Shown: positions 16,178-24,844, counted from the stretch's first letter. The stretch: DNA of 64,000 nt from PALSA-555 sp963821325 (GCA_963821325.1 CAWGDC010000006.1:310001-374000); one strand, 5' to 3'. Made by a program: numbers and translations. The notes: generated by a model from the letters alone, not told the origin.

Positions 16178-17986
16178 TCAGGCCGTGGCGCGGTAGAGGC
16201 CCTCGATCTCGTCGGCGTACTTCGCGTCGATGCCGCGCCGCTTCAGCTTCATCGTGGGGGTCAGCTCCTCGGAGTCCGGGAGCCATTCCTCGCCGAGCAC
16301 GGCGACGCGCTTGATCTGCTCGACCCGGTTGAACCGCTCGTTGACGCCCGCGACCTCGCGCTCGACCTCGGCGACGACGGTGGGGTCGCGGGCCAACTCG
16401 GGCAGCGACGCGTCGACACCGTGCGCCTTCGCCCACGCGGGCGCGACCTCGGGGTCGAGCACGACGAGCGCGGCCATGTAGGGCCGGTTGTCACCGATCA
16501 CGGCGGCCTGCCCGATCAGCGGTGACGACTTCAGCGCCGCTTCCAGGTTCGCGGGCGAGATGTTCTTGCCGCCGGCGGTGATGATGAGCTCCTTCTTGCG
16601 GTCGACGATGCGCAAGTAGCCGTCGTCGTCGAGCTCGCCGATGTCACCGGTGCGGAGCCATCCCTCGTCGACGGCCTCGGCGGTGCGGCTCGGGTCGTTC
16701 AGGTAGCCGCGGAAAATGTTGCCGCCCTGGGCGAGGACCTCGCCGTCGTCGGCGAGGCGGACGGTGGCGCCGGGGATCGCCGGCCCGACCGTCCCGACCT
16801 TCACCCGCAGCGGCGTCCAGGTGTGCGGCCCGGTGGTCTCAGACAGCCCGTAGATCTCGGAGAGCTCGACCCCGAGGGACCGGAAGAACAGGAGCGTCTC
16901 GCGGGGAATGGGGGCGGCGCCGGTGATCGCCGTCACCACCTGGTCGAGGCCGAGCAGCTCGCGGACGAACGTCAGGGTCGGGGCGTGCGTCTCGTACTCG
17001 GCGGCCAGGTCGGGGGGCAGGGGCTCGCCGCGGGCCCGGAAGGCCTGCTCGCGCTCGCCGACGGCCAGCCCCGCCTCGAGCGCCGCGGCTTGGTCGGGGT
17101 CCTTCCCGGCGACGGCGAGGATCCCGGCGTGGAGCTTCTCCCAGATGCGCGGGACGGCGAAGAGGACCTGGGGCCGGACGTGGGGCAGGTAGCCGGCGAC
17201 CAGGGACGGCTCCGGGCAGGTGGTGACCTCGTACCCGAAGCTGATGCCCTGGTAGTGCGACATCTCGCGCTCCGCGATGTGGGCCATCGGCAGATACGAC
17301 ACGACCCGGAACCCGGTCGGGTCGATCGGCTCCATCGCGAGGCGCATGCTCTCGGTGGTCCACACGATGTTGGCGTGATCGAGCATCACGCCCTTCGGCG
17401 GCCCGGTGGTCCCCGACGTGTAGATGATCGTGGCCAGGTCGTCGGTGCGCGCGACGCCCGCCGCAGCGTCGAGGTCCACGGGCGCCGCGCCGCACAGCTC
17501 CTCGAAGTGCAGCACGTCGCCTGGTGCCCGACCGTCGTCGTCGATGACGACCACGTGCTCGAGGCAGGGCAGCTCGTCGCGGACCTTCAGCAGCCGCTCG
17601 AGGTAGTCGACGTCCTCGACGATGGCGGTCACCGCGCCGGAGTGGCGGACGAGGTACTCGATCTGCTCCGGTGCCGAGGAGTTGTAGATCGACACCGGCG
17701 TCGCCCCGACCAGGACGGTGGCGACGTCGGCGATGTGGAACTCGGGCCGGTTGCGCATCATGAGCACGACCCGCTCGCCGTGGACCACCCCGAGGTCGCT
17801 GAGCGCCGCCGCGAGGCGACACGACCGGTCCCCGTAGTCGGCCCAGGTCCACTCCCGCCAGGCGTCGCCGTCCTGCCAGCGCAACGCCACCGCCCCCGGC
17901 CGCGCCACGACCGTGTCACGGAAGCACGTCGCGACCGTCTGGCCCGCGACCCTCGCTGCGAGCTGCTCCGACGTGACGTGCGCCAC
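16178..17986 (-). CDS. Long-chain fatty-acid--CoA ligase (AMP-forming)
   Basis: A 602-residue adenylate-forming enzyme that activates a fatty acid to its CoA ester. The P-loop-like motif is IIYTSGTTGPPKG, followed by YLPMAHIAERE, EIYGLSETTG, WLRTGDIGELDDDGYL and the hinge DRKKELIITAGGKNISP; the C-terminal lysine region PTMKLKRRGI is present. Length and motifs match long-chain FadD15-type ligases. The GTG at 17986 is chosen because family homology starts directly after it; there is no strong ribosome site. A possible promoter (GTGACA, 17 nt, TACCAA) lies about 80 nt upstream. It is the only gene read from the structured 385-bp gap upstream. Confidence 0.9.
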   Translation of the reverse strand: MAHVTSEQLAARVAGQTVATCFRDTVVARPGAVALRWQDGDAWREWTWADYGDRSCRLAAALSDLGVVHGERVVLMMRNRPEFHIADVATVLVGATPVSIYNSSAPEQIEYLVRHSGAVTAIVEDVDYLERLLKVRDELPCLEHVVVIDDDGRAPGDVLHFEELCGAAPVDLDAAAGVARTDDLATIIYTSGTTGPPKGVMLDHANIVWTTESMRLAMEPIDPTGFRVVSYLPMAHIAEREMSHYQGISFGYEVTTCPEPSLVAGYLPHVRPQVLFAVPRIWEKLHAGILAVAGKDPDQAAALEAGLAVGEREQAFRARGEPLPPDLAAEYETHAPTLTFVRELLGLDQVVTAITGAAPIPRETLLFFRSLGVELSEIYGLSETTGPHTWTPLRVKVGTVGPAIPGATVRLADDGEVLAQGGNIFRGYLNDPSRTAEAVDEGWLRTGDIGELDDDGYLRIVDRKKELIITAGGKNISPANLEAALKSSPLIGQAAVIGDNRPYMAALVVLDPEVAPAWAKAHGVDASLPELARDPTVVAEVEREVAGVNERFNRVEQIKRVAVLGEEWLPDSEELTPTMKLKRRGIDAKYADEIEGLYRATA

Positions 17987-18211
17987 CGTCGCCCCCCTGT
18001 TCGCGCAGCAGTCTCGCGCGCCGGCCAGGGCCCAGGCCCGACGCCCCGCCCCCCGCACCCGTTGGTATTGGCTCAGGGTTGGTCTGTCACACCGTCTGTT
18101 TTCCGCGTCGCGAGAGCCGTCGGTCCCTCGGTAGGAGGGAGCGTGAAACTGCCTTCGGGCTGCCGACGTAACGCCGAATGAGGGGGCCGAACCTGGCCCA
18201 CTACCGAGCCG

Positions 18212-18265
18212 TTGTCCACAGGGCCGGTGGACAACCCGGCCCACCAGGTGGAAAACCTGTGGAGA
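18212..18265. other. Cluster of four DnaA-box-like sites
   Basis: Within 54 bp of the gap 17987-18372 lie TTGTCCACA (18212-18220, the actinobacterial DnaA consensus), an inverted TTGTCCACC (18226-18234), an inverted TTTTCCACC (18247-18255) and an inverted TCTCCACAG (18257-18265). Spacing and orientation resemble a DnaA binding array. The neighbours are not dnaA, dnaN or rpmH, so this is not a standard origin by context; it may be a titration or control site. The rest of the gap holds a large stem-loop (18287-18369) and a putative promoter for the acyl-CoA ligase near 18060-18090. Confidence 0.5.
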
Positions 18266-18286
18266 TTGGTGGATACTGGCGCCGAC

Positions 18287-18359
18287 CGCGTCCCGAGGAG
18301 GCCGTTGGGGCGCCCGGCAGCCGGGCCGGGTCTCTACGCCGAACCCTCCTCGGGACGCG
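18287..18359 (-). other. Long stem-loop with a nested hairpin
   Basis: A perfect 15-bp inverted repeat (18287-18301 and 18345-18359) encloses 43 nt, which itself holds a perfect 6-bp hairpin with a 3-nt loop (18312-18326). Bases 18351-18358 can instead pair with 18362-18369, so the two structures exclude each other. Confidence 0.55.
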
Positions 18360-18369
18360 TCGCGTCCCG
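18351..18369 (-). terminator. Hairpin just after the metallophosphatase stop
   Basis: A perfect 8-bp stem (18351-18358 and 18362-18369) with a 3-nt loop, starting 4 nt after the stop codon at 18373 on the minus strand. It competes with the longer stem 18287-18359. Confidence 0.5.
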
Positions 18370-18372
18370 GGC

Positions 18373-19498
18373 TCAGAACCGCTCGGCGAAGCACCGGTGC
18401 TCGAGACCGCCGAGCACCAGCTCCCCGTAGATGCCCTGGATCATCGAGCGGCACCGCTCGGCCCACGCGAACGCCGCCGGGTCGAGCACCCGGCGCATCA
18501 CCTGCGTGTACCCGCCCTCGTAGACCCGGTACTCGGCCCAGGCGCCCGGATAGTCCTTCGTGCACCCCACCTCGGCGAAGGGGACCTTGCGGGCGGCGGC
18601 GAAGCGGCGGACCCGGTTCGTGTGGGTGTGCCCGGCGAAGTAGCCGACGAGGTGGTCGTGGCGGGCGAACACGCCGACGAGCGCCTCACTGTCGGCCGGC
18701 TGGATCCCGAAGTAGGGGCCGTCGGGGCGCTGGGGGGCCTCGACGTTCCAGCAGTGGTGGTGGCCGAACACCAGCACGGGGCCGGTCCGCTCGACGGCGA
18801 GGTCGTCGAGCCACTGCACCTGGTCGGCGGGCAGCCGCCCGGCGTCGGTGCCGGGGATCACGGTGTCGAGCACCGCGAGGGTGACCCCGGGGAGGTCGAT
18901 GGCGTACGGCGCGTCCTCGACCGCGAGGGTCGGGTCGAGCAGGGCGTCGTGGTTGCCGCGCACGTGGCGCATCCGGTCGCCGAGCCCCCCGTACACCGCG
19001 AGGAACGCCGCGTACTCGGCGTCGCTGCCCACCGCGGTCAGGTCGCCCTTGACCACGACCGCGTCGGGGTCGAGGGCGCGCATCTCGCGGACCACGGCCC
19101 GGTTCATCGTCTCGGGATACGGCGGGTCGCCCGGCGCGGACTCGAGGATCGGGCCGATGGCGTCGGTCGCCGGGTCACCGGTCAGGCCGGCCCGACGCTC
19201 ACCGAGGTGGGTGTCGTTCGCGGGTCGCGACCGTCGCGAGGAGCCGACCCGGCGGGCGGGCCAGCGTCCGGACGCGGGCCGGCAGGAACCGGCCCGGCGC
19301 GGCGCCCTCCACCTCGAGCGCGACCTCGGTGTCGGGCTCGAGGCCGGTGACCCGCGCCGCGTGCTGCGGCCCGACCGTGGTGACCTCCCGGGCGCCGACC
19401 CGGGTCGTGACCGCCTCGCCGGGCGGGGTGGTGAAGGTGACGACGACCTCGTCGGGCCCGACGCTGATCAGCTCGGGGGCGACCGGCGAGGCCGTCAC
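18373..19498 (-). CDS. Metallophosphoesterase with an N-terminal Fn3-like domain, one frameshift
   Basis: A calcineurin-like phosphoesterase of about 374 residues when repaired. The first 90 residues (ELISVGPDEVVVTFTT to VEGAAPGRFLPA) form a small beta domain like that of purple acid phosphatases. The catalytic domain then shows NDTHLGE, VVKGDLT, RGNHD, VFGHHH and FAGHTHTNR, the five metal-binding motifs. A single slip near 19215 separates the two parts. There is no signal peptide, so it is probably cytoplasmic. The GTG at 19498 overlaps the stop of the epsilon-subunit gene by 4 nt, implying coupling to the carboxylase operon. The substrate is unknown. Confidence 0.8.
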
Positions 19499-19725
19499 GC
19501 CCGGGAGCGGCCGGGCCGGCGGCCCGACAGGCGCCACGGGCCGCGGCGCAGCCCTCCCCGGTGGGCCCGCAGCCGGGCGGTGTGCACCCACTCGTCGAGC
19601 AGGTCGATCGGCGCGGCGTGATGGGCCCGGGGCACGCAGGCCGCGACCGCGGCGACGATGGCCGCCACCTCCTCGGGGGTGGCGTCGGGCGTGATGACCC
19701 GCAGCCTCGGAGCCGGCGGCGCCAT
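19495..19725 (-). CDS. Acyl-CoA carboxylase epsilon subunit
   Basis: A 76-residue protein matching the small epsilon subunit that actinobacterial acyl-CoA carboxylases need for full activity: a leader with LRVITPDATPEEVAAIVAAV (the conserved core) and a basic C-terminus. It starts 2 nt after the stop of the beta subunit, and its own stop overlaps the metallophosphatase start. It likely holds the beta subunit together with an alpha biotin subunit encoded elsewhere. Very short and divergent, but order, size and core motif agree. Confidence 0.78.
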   Translation of the reverse strand: MAPPAPRLRVITPDATPEEVAAIVAAVAACVPRAHHAAPIDLLDEWVHTARLRAHRGGLRRGPWRLSGRRPGRSRA

Positions 19726-19727
19726 GC

Positions 19728-21344
19728 CTACAGCGGCACGTTGCCGTGCTTGCGCTGCGGGAGCTGCTCGCGCTTGGTGCGCAGCATGTCGAGGGACCGC
19801 ACCAGCACCCGCCGGGTCTCGCGCGGGTCGATGACGTCGTCGACGTAGCCCCGCTCGGCCGCGATGTAGGGGTTCGCGAACCGCTCGGTGTACTCCTCGA
19901 TCAGCTCGGCGCGCCGGGCCTCGGCGTCGGCAGCGGTGTCGATCTCCTTGCGGAAGATGATGTTCACCGCGCCCTGCGGCCCCATGACCGCCACCTCGGC
20001 GGACGGCCACGCGAACGCCAGGTCGGCACCGATCGACTTGGAGTTCATGACCACGTATGCGCCGCCGTACGCCTTCCGCGTCACGATCTGGACCCGGGGC
20101 ACCGTCGCCTCGCAGTACGCGTACAGCAGCTTGGCGCCGTGGCGGATGATCCCCCCGTACTCCTGGTCGGTGCCGGGCAGGAACCCGGGCACGTCGACGA
20201 ACGTCACGAGCGGCACGTTGAACGCGTCGCAGACCCGCACGAACCGCGCCGCCTTCTCCGACGCGTCGATGTCCAACGTTCCGGCCAGCACCTGGGGCTG
20301 GTTCCCGACGATCCCGACGACATGCCCGTCGATGCGCGCGAACCCGCAGACGATGTTCATCGCCCAGAGCTGGTGCACCTCGAAGAAGTCGCCGTCGTCG
20401 ACCACCTCGGCGATCACCCGCTTCATGTCGTACGGCTTGTTCGGTGCGTCGGGGATCAGCTCGACGATCCCCTCGCAGCGCCGGTCCGGGTCGTCGGCCG
20501 GCTCGAAGTACGGCGGGTCCTCCAAGTTGTTGCGGGGCAGGAACGACAGCAGATAGCGGACCTGCTCGAGGCAGGCCTCCTCGCTCTCGGCCACGAACGA
20601 CGCGACCCCCGACTTCGAGGCGTGCGTCATCGCCCCGCCGAGCTCCTCCTGGGTGACGTCCTCACCGGTCACCGTCTTCACGACGTCGGGCCCGGTGATG
20701 AACATGTGGGAGGTGCCCTTCACCATGAACACGAAGTCGGTCATCGCCGGCGAGTAGACGGCGCCGCCGGCGCACGGGCCGAGGATCACGCTGATCTGGG
20801 GGATGACCCCCGACGCCTTCACGTTGCGGAAGAAGATCCCGCCGTAGGCGGCGAGCGACACCACGCCCTCTTGGATGCGGGCGCCCGCGCCGTCGTTCAG
20901 CCCCACGACCGGGCAGCCGACCAATTCGGCGAGATCCATGACCTTGTGGATCTTCTCGGCGAAGACCTCGCCGAGGGCGCCGCCGAACACGGTGAAGTCC
21001 TGCGCGAACACGAACACCTTGCGGCCCTCGATCGCGCCCCAGCCGGTCACCACCCCGTCGGTGAGCGGCCGCGTCTGCTCGATCCCGAACCCGTGGGCCC
21101 GGTGCCGGGCCAGCATGTCGAGCTCGACGAACGACCCCGGGTCGAGCAGCCGCTCGAGGCGCTCCCGGGCGGTGAGCTTGCCGCGGGCGTGTTGGCGCTC
21201 GACGGCCGCGGGGCTGCCGGCGTGCGCCGCCTGCTCGCGCAGCGCGCCGAGCTGGCTGAGCCGCTCCTCGATCGGGTGGGGCACCGGCGCCACCGCCGCG
21301 GCGGGTGCCGCCTCCCCGCGAACCTCGTCCTCCTGGGCCGCCAT
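19728..21344 (-). CDS. Acyl-CoA (propionyl-CoA) carboxylase beta subunit
   Basis: A 538-residue carboxyltransferase that moves CO2 from biotin to propionyl-CoA (or acetyl-CoA). It has both crotonase-like halves: FVFAQDFTVFGGALGEV, GLNDGAGARIQEG, SGVIPQISVILGPCAGGAVYSPA, then FVDVPGFLPGTDQE and RKAYGGAYVVM. It resembles PccB/AccD5; the residue that separates acetyl- from propionyl-type enzymes cannot be called with confidence. The product methylmalonyl-CoA feeds the epimerase encoded 1.6 kb away. ATG at 21344 with TAGCCT 6 nt upstream. Confidence 0.9.
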   Translation of the reverse strand: MAAQEDEVRGEAAPAAAVAPVPHPIEERLSQLGALREQAAHAGSPAAVERQHARGKLTARERLERLLDPGSFVELDMLARHRAHGFGIEQTRPLTDGVVTGWGAIEGRKVFVFAQDFTVFGGALGEVFAEKIHKVMDLAELVGCPVVGLNDGAGARIQEGVVSLAAYGGIFFRNVKASGVIPQISVILGPCAGGAVYSPAMTDFVFMVKGTSHMFITGPDVVKTVTGEDVTQEELGGAMTHASKSGVASFVAESEEACLEQVRYLLSFLPRNNLEDPPYFEPADDPDRRCEGIVELIPDAPNKPYDMKRVIAEVVDDGDFFEVHQLWAMNIVCGFARIDGHVVGIVGNQPQVLAGTLDIDASEKAARFVRVCDAFNVPLVTFVDVPGFLPGTDQEYGGIIRHGAKLLYAYCEATVPRVQIVTRKAYGGAYVVMNSKSIGADLAFAWPSAEVAVMGPQGAVNIIFRKEIDTAADAEARRAELIEEYTERFANPYIAAERGYVDDVIDPRETRRVLVRSLDMLRTKREQLPQRKHGNVPL

Positions 21345-21350
21345 CGCTGC

Positions 21351-21356
21351 AGGCTA
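21351..21356 (-). promoter_or_regulatory. -10 box TAGCCT of the carboxylase operon
   Basis: TAGCCT on the minus strand exactly 6 nt before the ATG at 21344; leaderless type. Confidence 0.55.
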
Positions 21357-21439
21357 CTGCTGGGCCTCCGCCGGGCGGTCGGGCCGGGACGCGACGAGGC
21401 CCCGCCACGAGGGCGGGGCCATCGGCGCAGGTGCGGGCG

Positions 21440-21862
21440 TCAGGCGGTGGCGCCGACGTCGAGCGCCTCGGGCTGGGCCTGGGGCGACCCGACGTGGATC
21501 TGCACCTTGCGGGGCTTGGCCTGCTCGGCCACCGGGACCCGGACGGTGAGGACGCCGTGCTCGTAGCTCGCCTCGAGCCGGTCGGCGTCGAGCGCGTCAC
21601 CCAGGAGCACCTGGCGGCTGAACGTGCCCTGGGTCCGCTCGCGGGCCAGGACCTGCTCGCCGTCGCCGGGCGTCCAGTGCCGCTCGGCCTTCACCGTCAA
21701 GACGTTGCGCTCGATGTCGACGTCGAGCGTGTCGGGCGCGACGCCGGGCAGGTCGAAGCGCAACTCGACGGCGTCACCACGGCGGACGGCGTCCATCGGC
21801 ATCCACGCCGAGGTGGCGCGGTGGAAACGGTCCAGCTCCCGGAAGGGGTCGTACCACACCAC
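21440..21862 (-). CDS. Hsp20/alpha-crystallin small heat shock protein
   Basis: A 140-residue ATP-independent holdase that keeps unfolded proteins soluble. Residues 4-15 (WYDPFRELDRFH) are the usual N-terminus; the crystallin domain (about 30-125) contains VELRFDLPGVAPDTLDV and YEHGVLTVRVPV. A GGAGG site (21870-21874) lies 7 nt before the GTG at 21862, so unlike many neighbours it has a true leader. No CIRCE or HAIR-type repeat is visible upstream. It stands alone between the carboxylase and PAP2 genes. Confidence 0.92.
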   Translation of the reverse strand: MVWYDPFRELDRFHRATSAWMPMDAVRRGDAVELRFDLPGVAPDTLDVDIERNVLTVKAERHWTPGDGEQVLARERTQGTFSRQVLLGDALDADRLEASYEHGVLTVRVPVAEQAKPRKVQIHVGSPQAQPEALDVGATA

Positions 21863-21973
21863 TTTCGTACCTCCATCGTCTGGGGAGCCCGGGCGGGCCC
21901 TCCCACCAGGAGCCAACCGGCCGCCCCGGAGGCACTATTCCGCTCCGACTGAGAAAAGTTCAGTGGGACGGCA

Positions 21974-22920
21974 TCAACTCTTGGTGGCGGGGAGGGGAGT
22001 CGGCGTCCCGAGGGGCGCCCCGCCGAGGGCGCCGAGGAAGGAGGCGATGAGGAGCCCGCCGGCGGCGAGGATCACCGCCACCGACCCGACATAGGCCGCC
22101 CCGACCGGCACGGTCGCCAGGCTGCGGTCCCGGAGGGCGGCGACGGTCCCGGCCACGGTGAGACCGGTGAGGGCGAGCAGCGCGGCGCCGACCACGAGGG
22201 TCCCGACGGCGAGCCGGGTACCCCGCGTCGCGCGGTGCCGCTCGGCCCGGGTCCCGCTCGGGGCCTCAACGAGGACGGCGCAGATCGCTGCCGCCCACGC
22301 CACGGCGAGGAGCAGCCCGGCGATGGCGTCGCTCGGACGGTGCCACCCGGCGGTGACGGTGGCCGCCCCGACCGCGACGGCGTACCCGGTGCCGGCGACG
22401 GCGGTGACGCCCCGCCAGCGGGGTGGGACGACGAGCACGACCCCGAGCGCCAACGACGCGGCGACCGCGGTGTGCCCGCTCGGGAAGCTCGCGGTGGCGA
22501 GGCGGGCCGGGCCGGTGAGCGCCGGGCGGGTCAGGATCCGCTTCAGCAGCTCGGCCGTGCCGGTGGCGCCGCCGATGAGCACCGCGGCCGCGACCCCGAG
22601 ACGCAGCTGGGCTCGGGTGATGGCGAGCACCACGATCGCCCCGCCGACGAGGACGAGGGACGACACGTCGATGCTGTTCAACAGCCGCTGCGTCGCCTCC
22701 TGCACCCGGTAGTTGAGGGACCGGCCGAGCAGCGCGTCGTCGTCGAGATGCTGGCCGACGTGGGTGCGCACCGCGACGAGGTACACGACGGCGAGCGCGA
22801 CGACGCACGCCCCACCGAAGGCGAGCAGGACGAGGCGGCGGCGGCGAGGGTCGTCGGGGAGGGGGCCGATCCCCCCAGTCTGGCCACGGGGCGACGCGCG
22901 AGGCCCCTCCGGGGGGTCAT
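21974..22920 (-). CDS. PAP2-family membrane phosphatase, probable frameshift near the start
   Basis: An integral membrane protein with about six to eight helices and the PAP2 core: KRILTRP, the catalytic PSGHTA and AGWHRPSDAIAG. Such enzymes remove phosphate from lipids such as undecaprenyl pyrophosphate or phosphatidic acid at the outer membrane face. The ATG at 22920 overlaps the epimerase stop as ATGA, but its frame joins the PAP2 frame only after a slip in a six-G run near 22880; without it no good start exists before the first helix. The C-terminal 110 residues add three more helices, longer than typical PAP2 proteins. Confidence 0.8.
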
Positions 22921-23321
22921 TCCTGGACGAGCTCGATGAGGGTCCCGAACGACGACTTGGGGTGCACAAAGGCCACCGTGGTCCCCCGGCTCCCCGGCCG
23001 GGGCTCCTCGTCGATGACCCGGTGCCCCTCGGCCTTCACCCGGGCGAGCGCCGCCGCGCAGTCGTCGACCCGGTACCCGACGTGGTGGAGCCCCTCCCCC
23101 CGGGTGGCGAGGGACTTCGCGACCGGCGAGTCGTCCCGGATCGGGGTCAGGAGCTGGATGTAGGAGCCGGCCACGGCGAGGAGCGCCTCCTCGACGCCGT
23201 CGGACTCCACGACCTCGCGGTGCGCCACCTCGGCGCCGAACGTGTCGCGGTAGTACGCGATGGCCGCCTCGAGGTCGTGCACCGCGATCGCCACGTGGTC
23301 GATCGCGGTCAGCTCACGCAC
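22917..23321 (-). CDS. mce: Methylmalonyl-CoA epimerase
   Basis: A 134-residue vicinal-oxygen-chelate protein that interconverts (R)- and (S)-methylmalonyl-CoA or ethylmalonyl-CoA. The metal ligands are visible: His in IDHVAIAV, Gln/Glu in SYIQLLTP, His in LHHVGYRV and Glu in TLIELVQE. Length and motifs are standard. The GTG at 23321 has a TAGCGT box exactly 6 nt upstream. Its stop overlaps the PAP2 start. Ccr lies just upstream on the same strand (stop at 23344). Together with Ccr and MeaA this places it in the ethylmalonyl-CoA route. Confidence 0.93.
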   Translation of the reverse strand: MRELTAIDHVAIAVHDLEAAIAYYRDTFGAEVAHREVVESDGVEEALLAVAGSYIQLLTPIRDDSPVAKSLATRGEGLHHVGYRVDDCAAALARVKAEGHRVIDEEPRPGSRGTTVAFVHPKSSFGTLIELVQE

Positions 23322-23327
23322 GGCACC

Positions 23328-23333
23328 ACGCTA
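23328..23333 (-). promoter_or_regulatory. -10 box TAGCGT of the epimerase
   Basis: TAGCGT on the minus strand 6 nt before the GTG at 23321, located between ccr and the epimerase; leaderless type. Confidence 0.5.
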
Positions 23334-23343
23334 CGTCGCGCCG

Positions 23344-24690
23344 TCAGCCGTCGTGCCGGCGGAACAGCGTGATCTGGGGCAGGAGCTGCTCGCGCCGCTC
23401 GGGGTCGGTGACGCCGAGACCCTCCTCGGGCGCGAGCGCCAGCACGCCGAGCTTGCCCTCGTGGCGGTTGTGATGGACCTCGTACGCCGCGGTGCCGGTC
23501 TCCTCGAGGGGGAAGACCCGGGACAGCGTCGGATGGATCTTCCCGTCGCAGAGCAGCTGGTTCGCGGCCCACGCCTCCCGGTAGTTCGCGAAGTGCGAGC
23601 CCTTGATCGTCTTCAGCATCATCCACAGGTACCGGTTGTCGTACTCGATCGTGTAGCCGCTCGTCGCGGCGCAGGTGATGATCATCCCGCCGCGCTTGCA
23701 GACGAACACCGACGCGCCCATCGTCTGGCGGCCCGGGTGCTCGAACACGATGTCAGGGTCGGTGCCGGCCAGGCCGCGGATCGTCTTGCCGAGGCGGCGC
23801 CACTCGCCGGGGTCCTGGGTGTGCTCGTCGGACCAGAACCGGTACCCGTCGGCCTGGCGGTCGATCACGTGCTCGACGCCGAGCTCGTGGAGCAGCGCCA
23901 CCTTGTCGGCCGACGACACGACACCAACCGGGGTGCCGCCGCCGTTCAGCACGTACTGGCAGGCGTAGGCGCCGATCCCGCCGGTGGCGCCCCAGATGAG
24001 CACGGTCTGGCCCTGGGTCATCTGGGCGCCGTGGGGGCTGACGATCATCCGGTAGCTCGTGGAGTTGCACAGGGCGTTGACCGCCGCCTCCTCCCAGGTC
24101 AGGTGGGCCGGCTTCGGCATCAGCTGGTTGGCGCGGACGAGGGCGAGCTCGGCGAGGCCGCCGTAGTTGGACTCGAAGCCCCAGATCCGCTGGTTCGCGG
24201 CGAGCATGGCGTCGTCGTGCGACGACGGGTCCTGGTCGTCGACGTAGTTGCAGTGCACGGTCACCGCGTCCCCGGGCCGCCAGCGCCGCACCGCCGACCC
24301 GACCCGGAGGACGACCCCGGCCGCGTCGCTGCCGAGGACGTGGAACGGCTGGTCGTGGCGGGCCCCCCAGACGCTCTCCTTGCCGAGCCGGGTGAGGAAC
24401 TGGAACGTGGGCAGCGGCTCGAAGATCGCGGTCCAGACGGTGTTGAAGTTGATCGACGAGGCCATGACCGCGACGTACGCCTCATCGGGCGCCAGCTCGG
24501 GCAGGGGCACCTCGTCGAGGTGCACCGACGCGCGCGGGTCCTTCTCGTCGGAGGGGAGGCCGGCGAACATCTCCTGCTCGTCGGCGCGGACCACCGCGCC
24601 GCGGTAGCTGTCGGGCAGCGCCAACGCGCCGATCTCGTCGCCGGGCGCGCCGTCGAGGATCGCGGTGCGGATGGCGTCGATCTCACTCAC
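23344..24690 (-). CDS. ccr: Crotonyl-CoA carboxylase/reductase
   Basis: A 448-residue medium-chain dehydrogenase-type enzyme that reduces crotonyl-CoA with NADPH while fixing CO2, giving ethylmalonyl-CoA. Hallmarks: SSINFNTVWTAIFEP, GSDAAGVVLRVGSAV, WGFESNYGGLAEL, ALCNSTSYRMIVS, ATGGIGAYACQY (NADPH) and FEHPGRQTMGASVFV. Phe and Glu/His residues of the CO2 pocket fit carboxylating rather than plain reducing members; the length matches Ccr. GTG at 24690. No TANNNT box is visible, but a 21-bp inverted repeat lies 16 nt upstream. It is divergent from the thiolase. This enzyme is the marker of the ethylmalonyl-CoA pathway. Confidence 0.93.
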   Translation of the reverse strand: MSEIDAIRTAILDGAPGDEIGALALPDSYRGAVVRADEQEMFAGLPSDEKDPRASVHLDEVPLPELAPDEAYVAVMASSINFNTVWTAIFEPLPTFQFLTRLGKESVWGARHDQPFHVLGSDAAGVVLRVGSAVRRWRPGDAVTVHCNYVDDQDPSSHDDAMLAANQRIWGFESNYGGLAELALVRANQLMPKPAHLTWEEAAVNALCNSTSYRMIVSPHGAQMTQGQTVLIWGATGGIGAYACQYVLNGGGTPVGVVSSADKVALLHELGVEHVIDRQADGYRFWSDEHTQDPGEWRRLGKTIRGLAGTDPDIVFEHPGRQTMGASVFVCKRGGMIITCAATSGYTIEYDNRYLWMMLKTIKGSHFANYREAWAANQLLCDGKIHPTLSRVFPLEETGTAAYEVHHNRHEGKLGVLALAPEEGLGVTDPERREQLLPQITLFRRHDG

Positions 24691-24705
24691 ACGCGCCGCC
24701 ACGGT

Positions 24706-24726
24706 CGGCGACCGGGTCGGTCGCCG
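24706..24726. promoter_or_regulatory. Inverted repeat upstream of ccr, candidate operator
   Basis: An 8-bp perfect inverted repeat (24706-24713 and 24719-24726) with a 5-nt centre, 16 nt upstream of the ccr start. Size and spacing suit a TetR-type dimer. Confidence 0.4.
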
Positions 24727-24737
24727 CGGGGGTGACT

Positions 24738-24753
24738 CGCCGGGCGCCCGGCG
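24738..24753. promoter_or_regulatory. Perfect 16-bp palindrome between ccr and the thiolase
   Basis: Arms 24738-24745 and 24746-24753 are exact complements with no spacer. It lies 12 bp from the other inverted repeat; GC-only content lowers confidence. Confidence 0.3.
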
Positions 24754-24838
24754 GCGCGTGGCGCAGACATGCACGCGGACATCGACCGGGAACCCTACGC
24801 GCGGCGCTTCGACCGGCGCGCCTGCGCCAGCCCGGAGG

Positions 24839-24844
24839 TACCAT
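24839..24844 (+). promoter_or_regulatory. -10 box TACCAT of the thiolase
   Basis: TACCAT 36 nt before the ATG at 24881, leaving a leader of about 30 nt that carries a GGAGG site. Confidence 0.4.

Noticed and set aside
18133..18180. A 12-residue frame with a good GGAGG site
   Set aside because: Too short, alone, and inside a non-coding gap with other structure; no evidence of translation.
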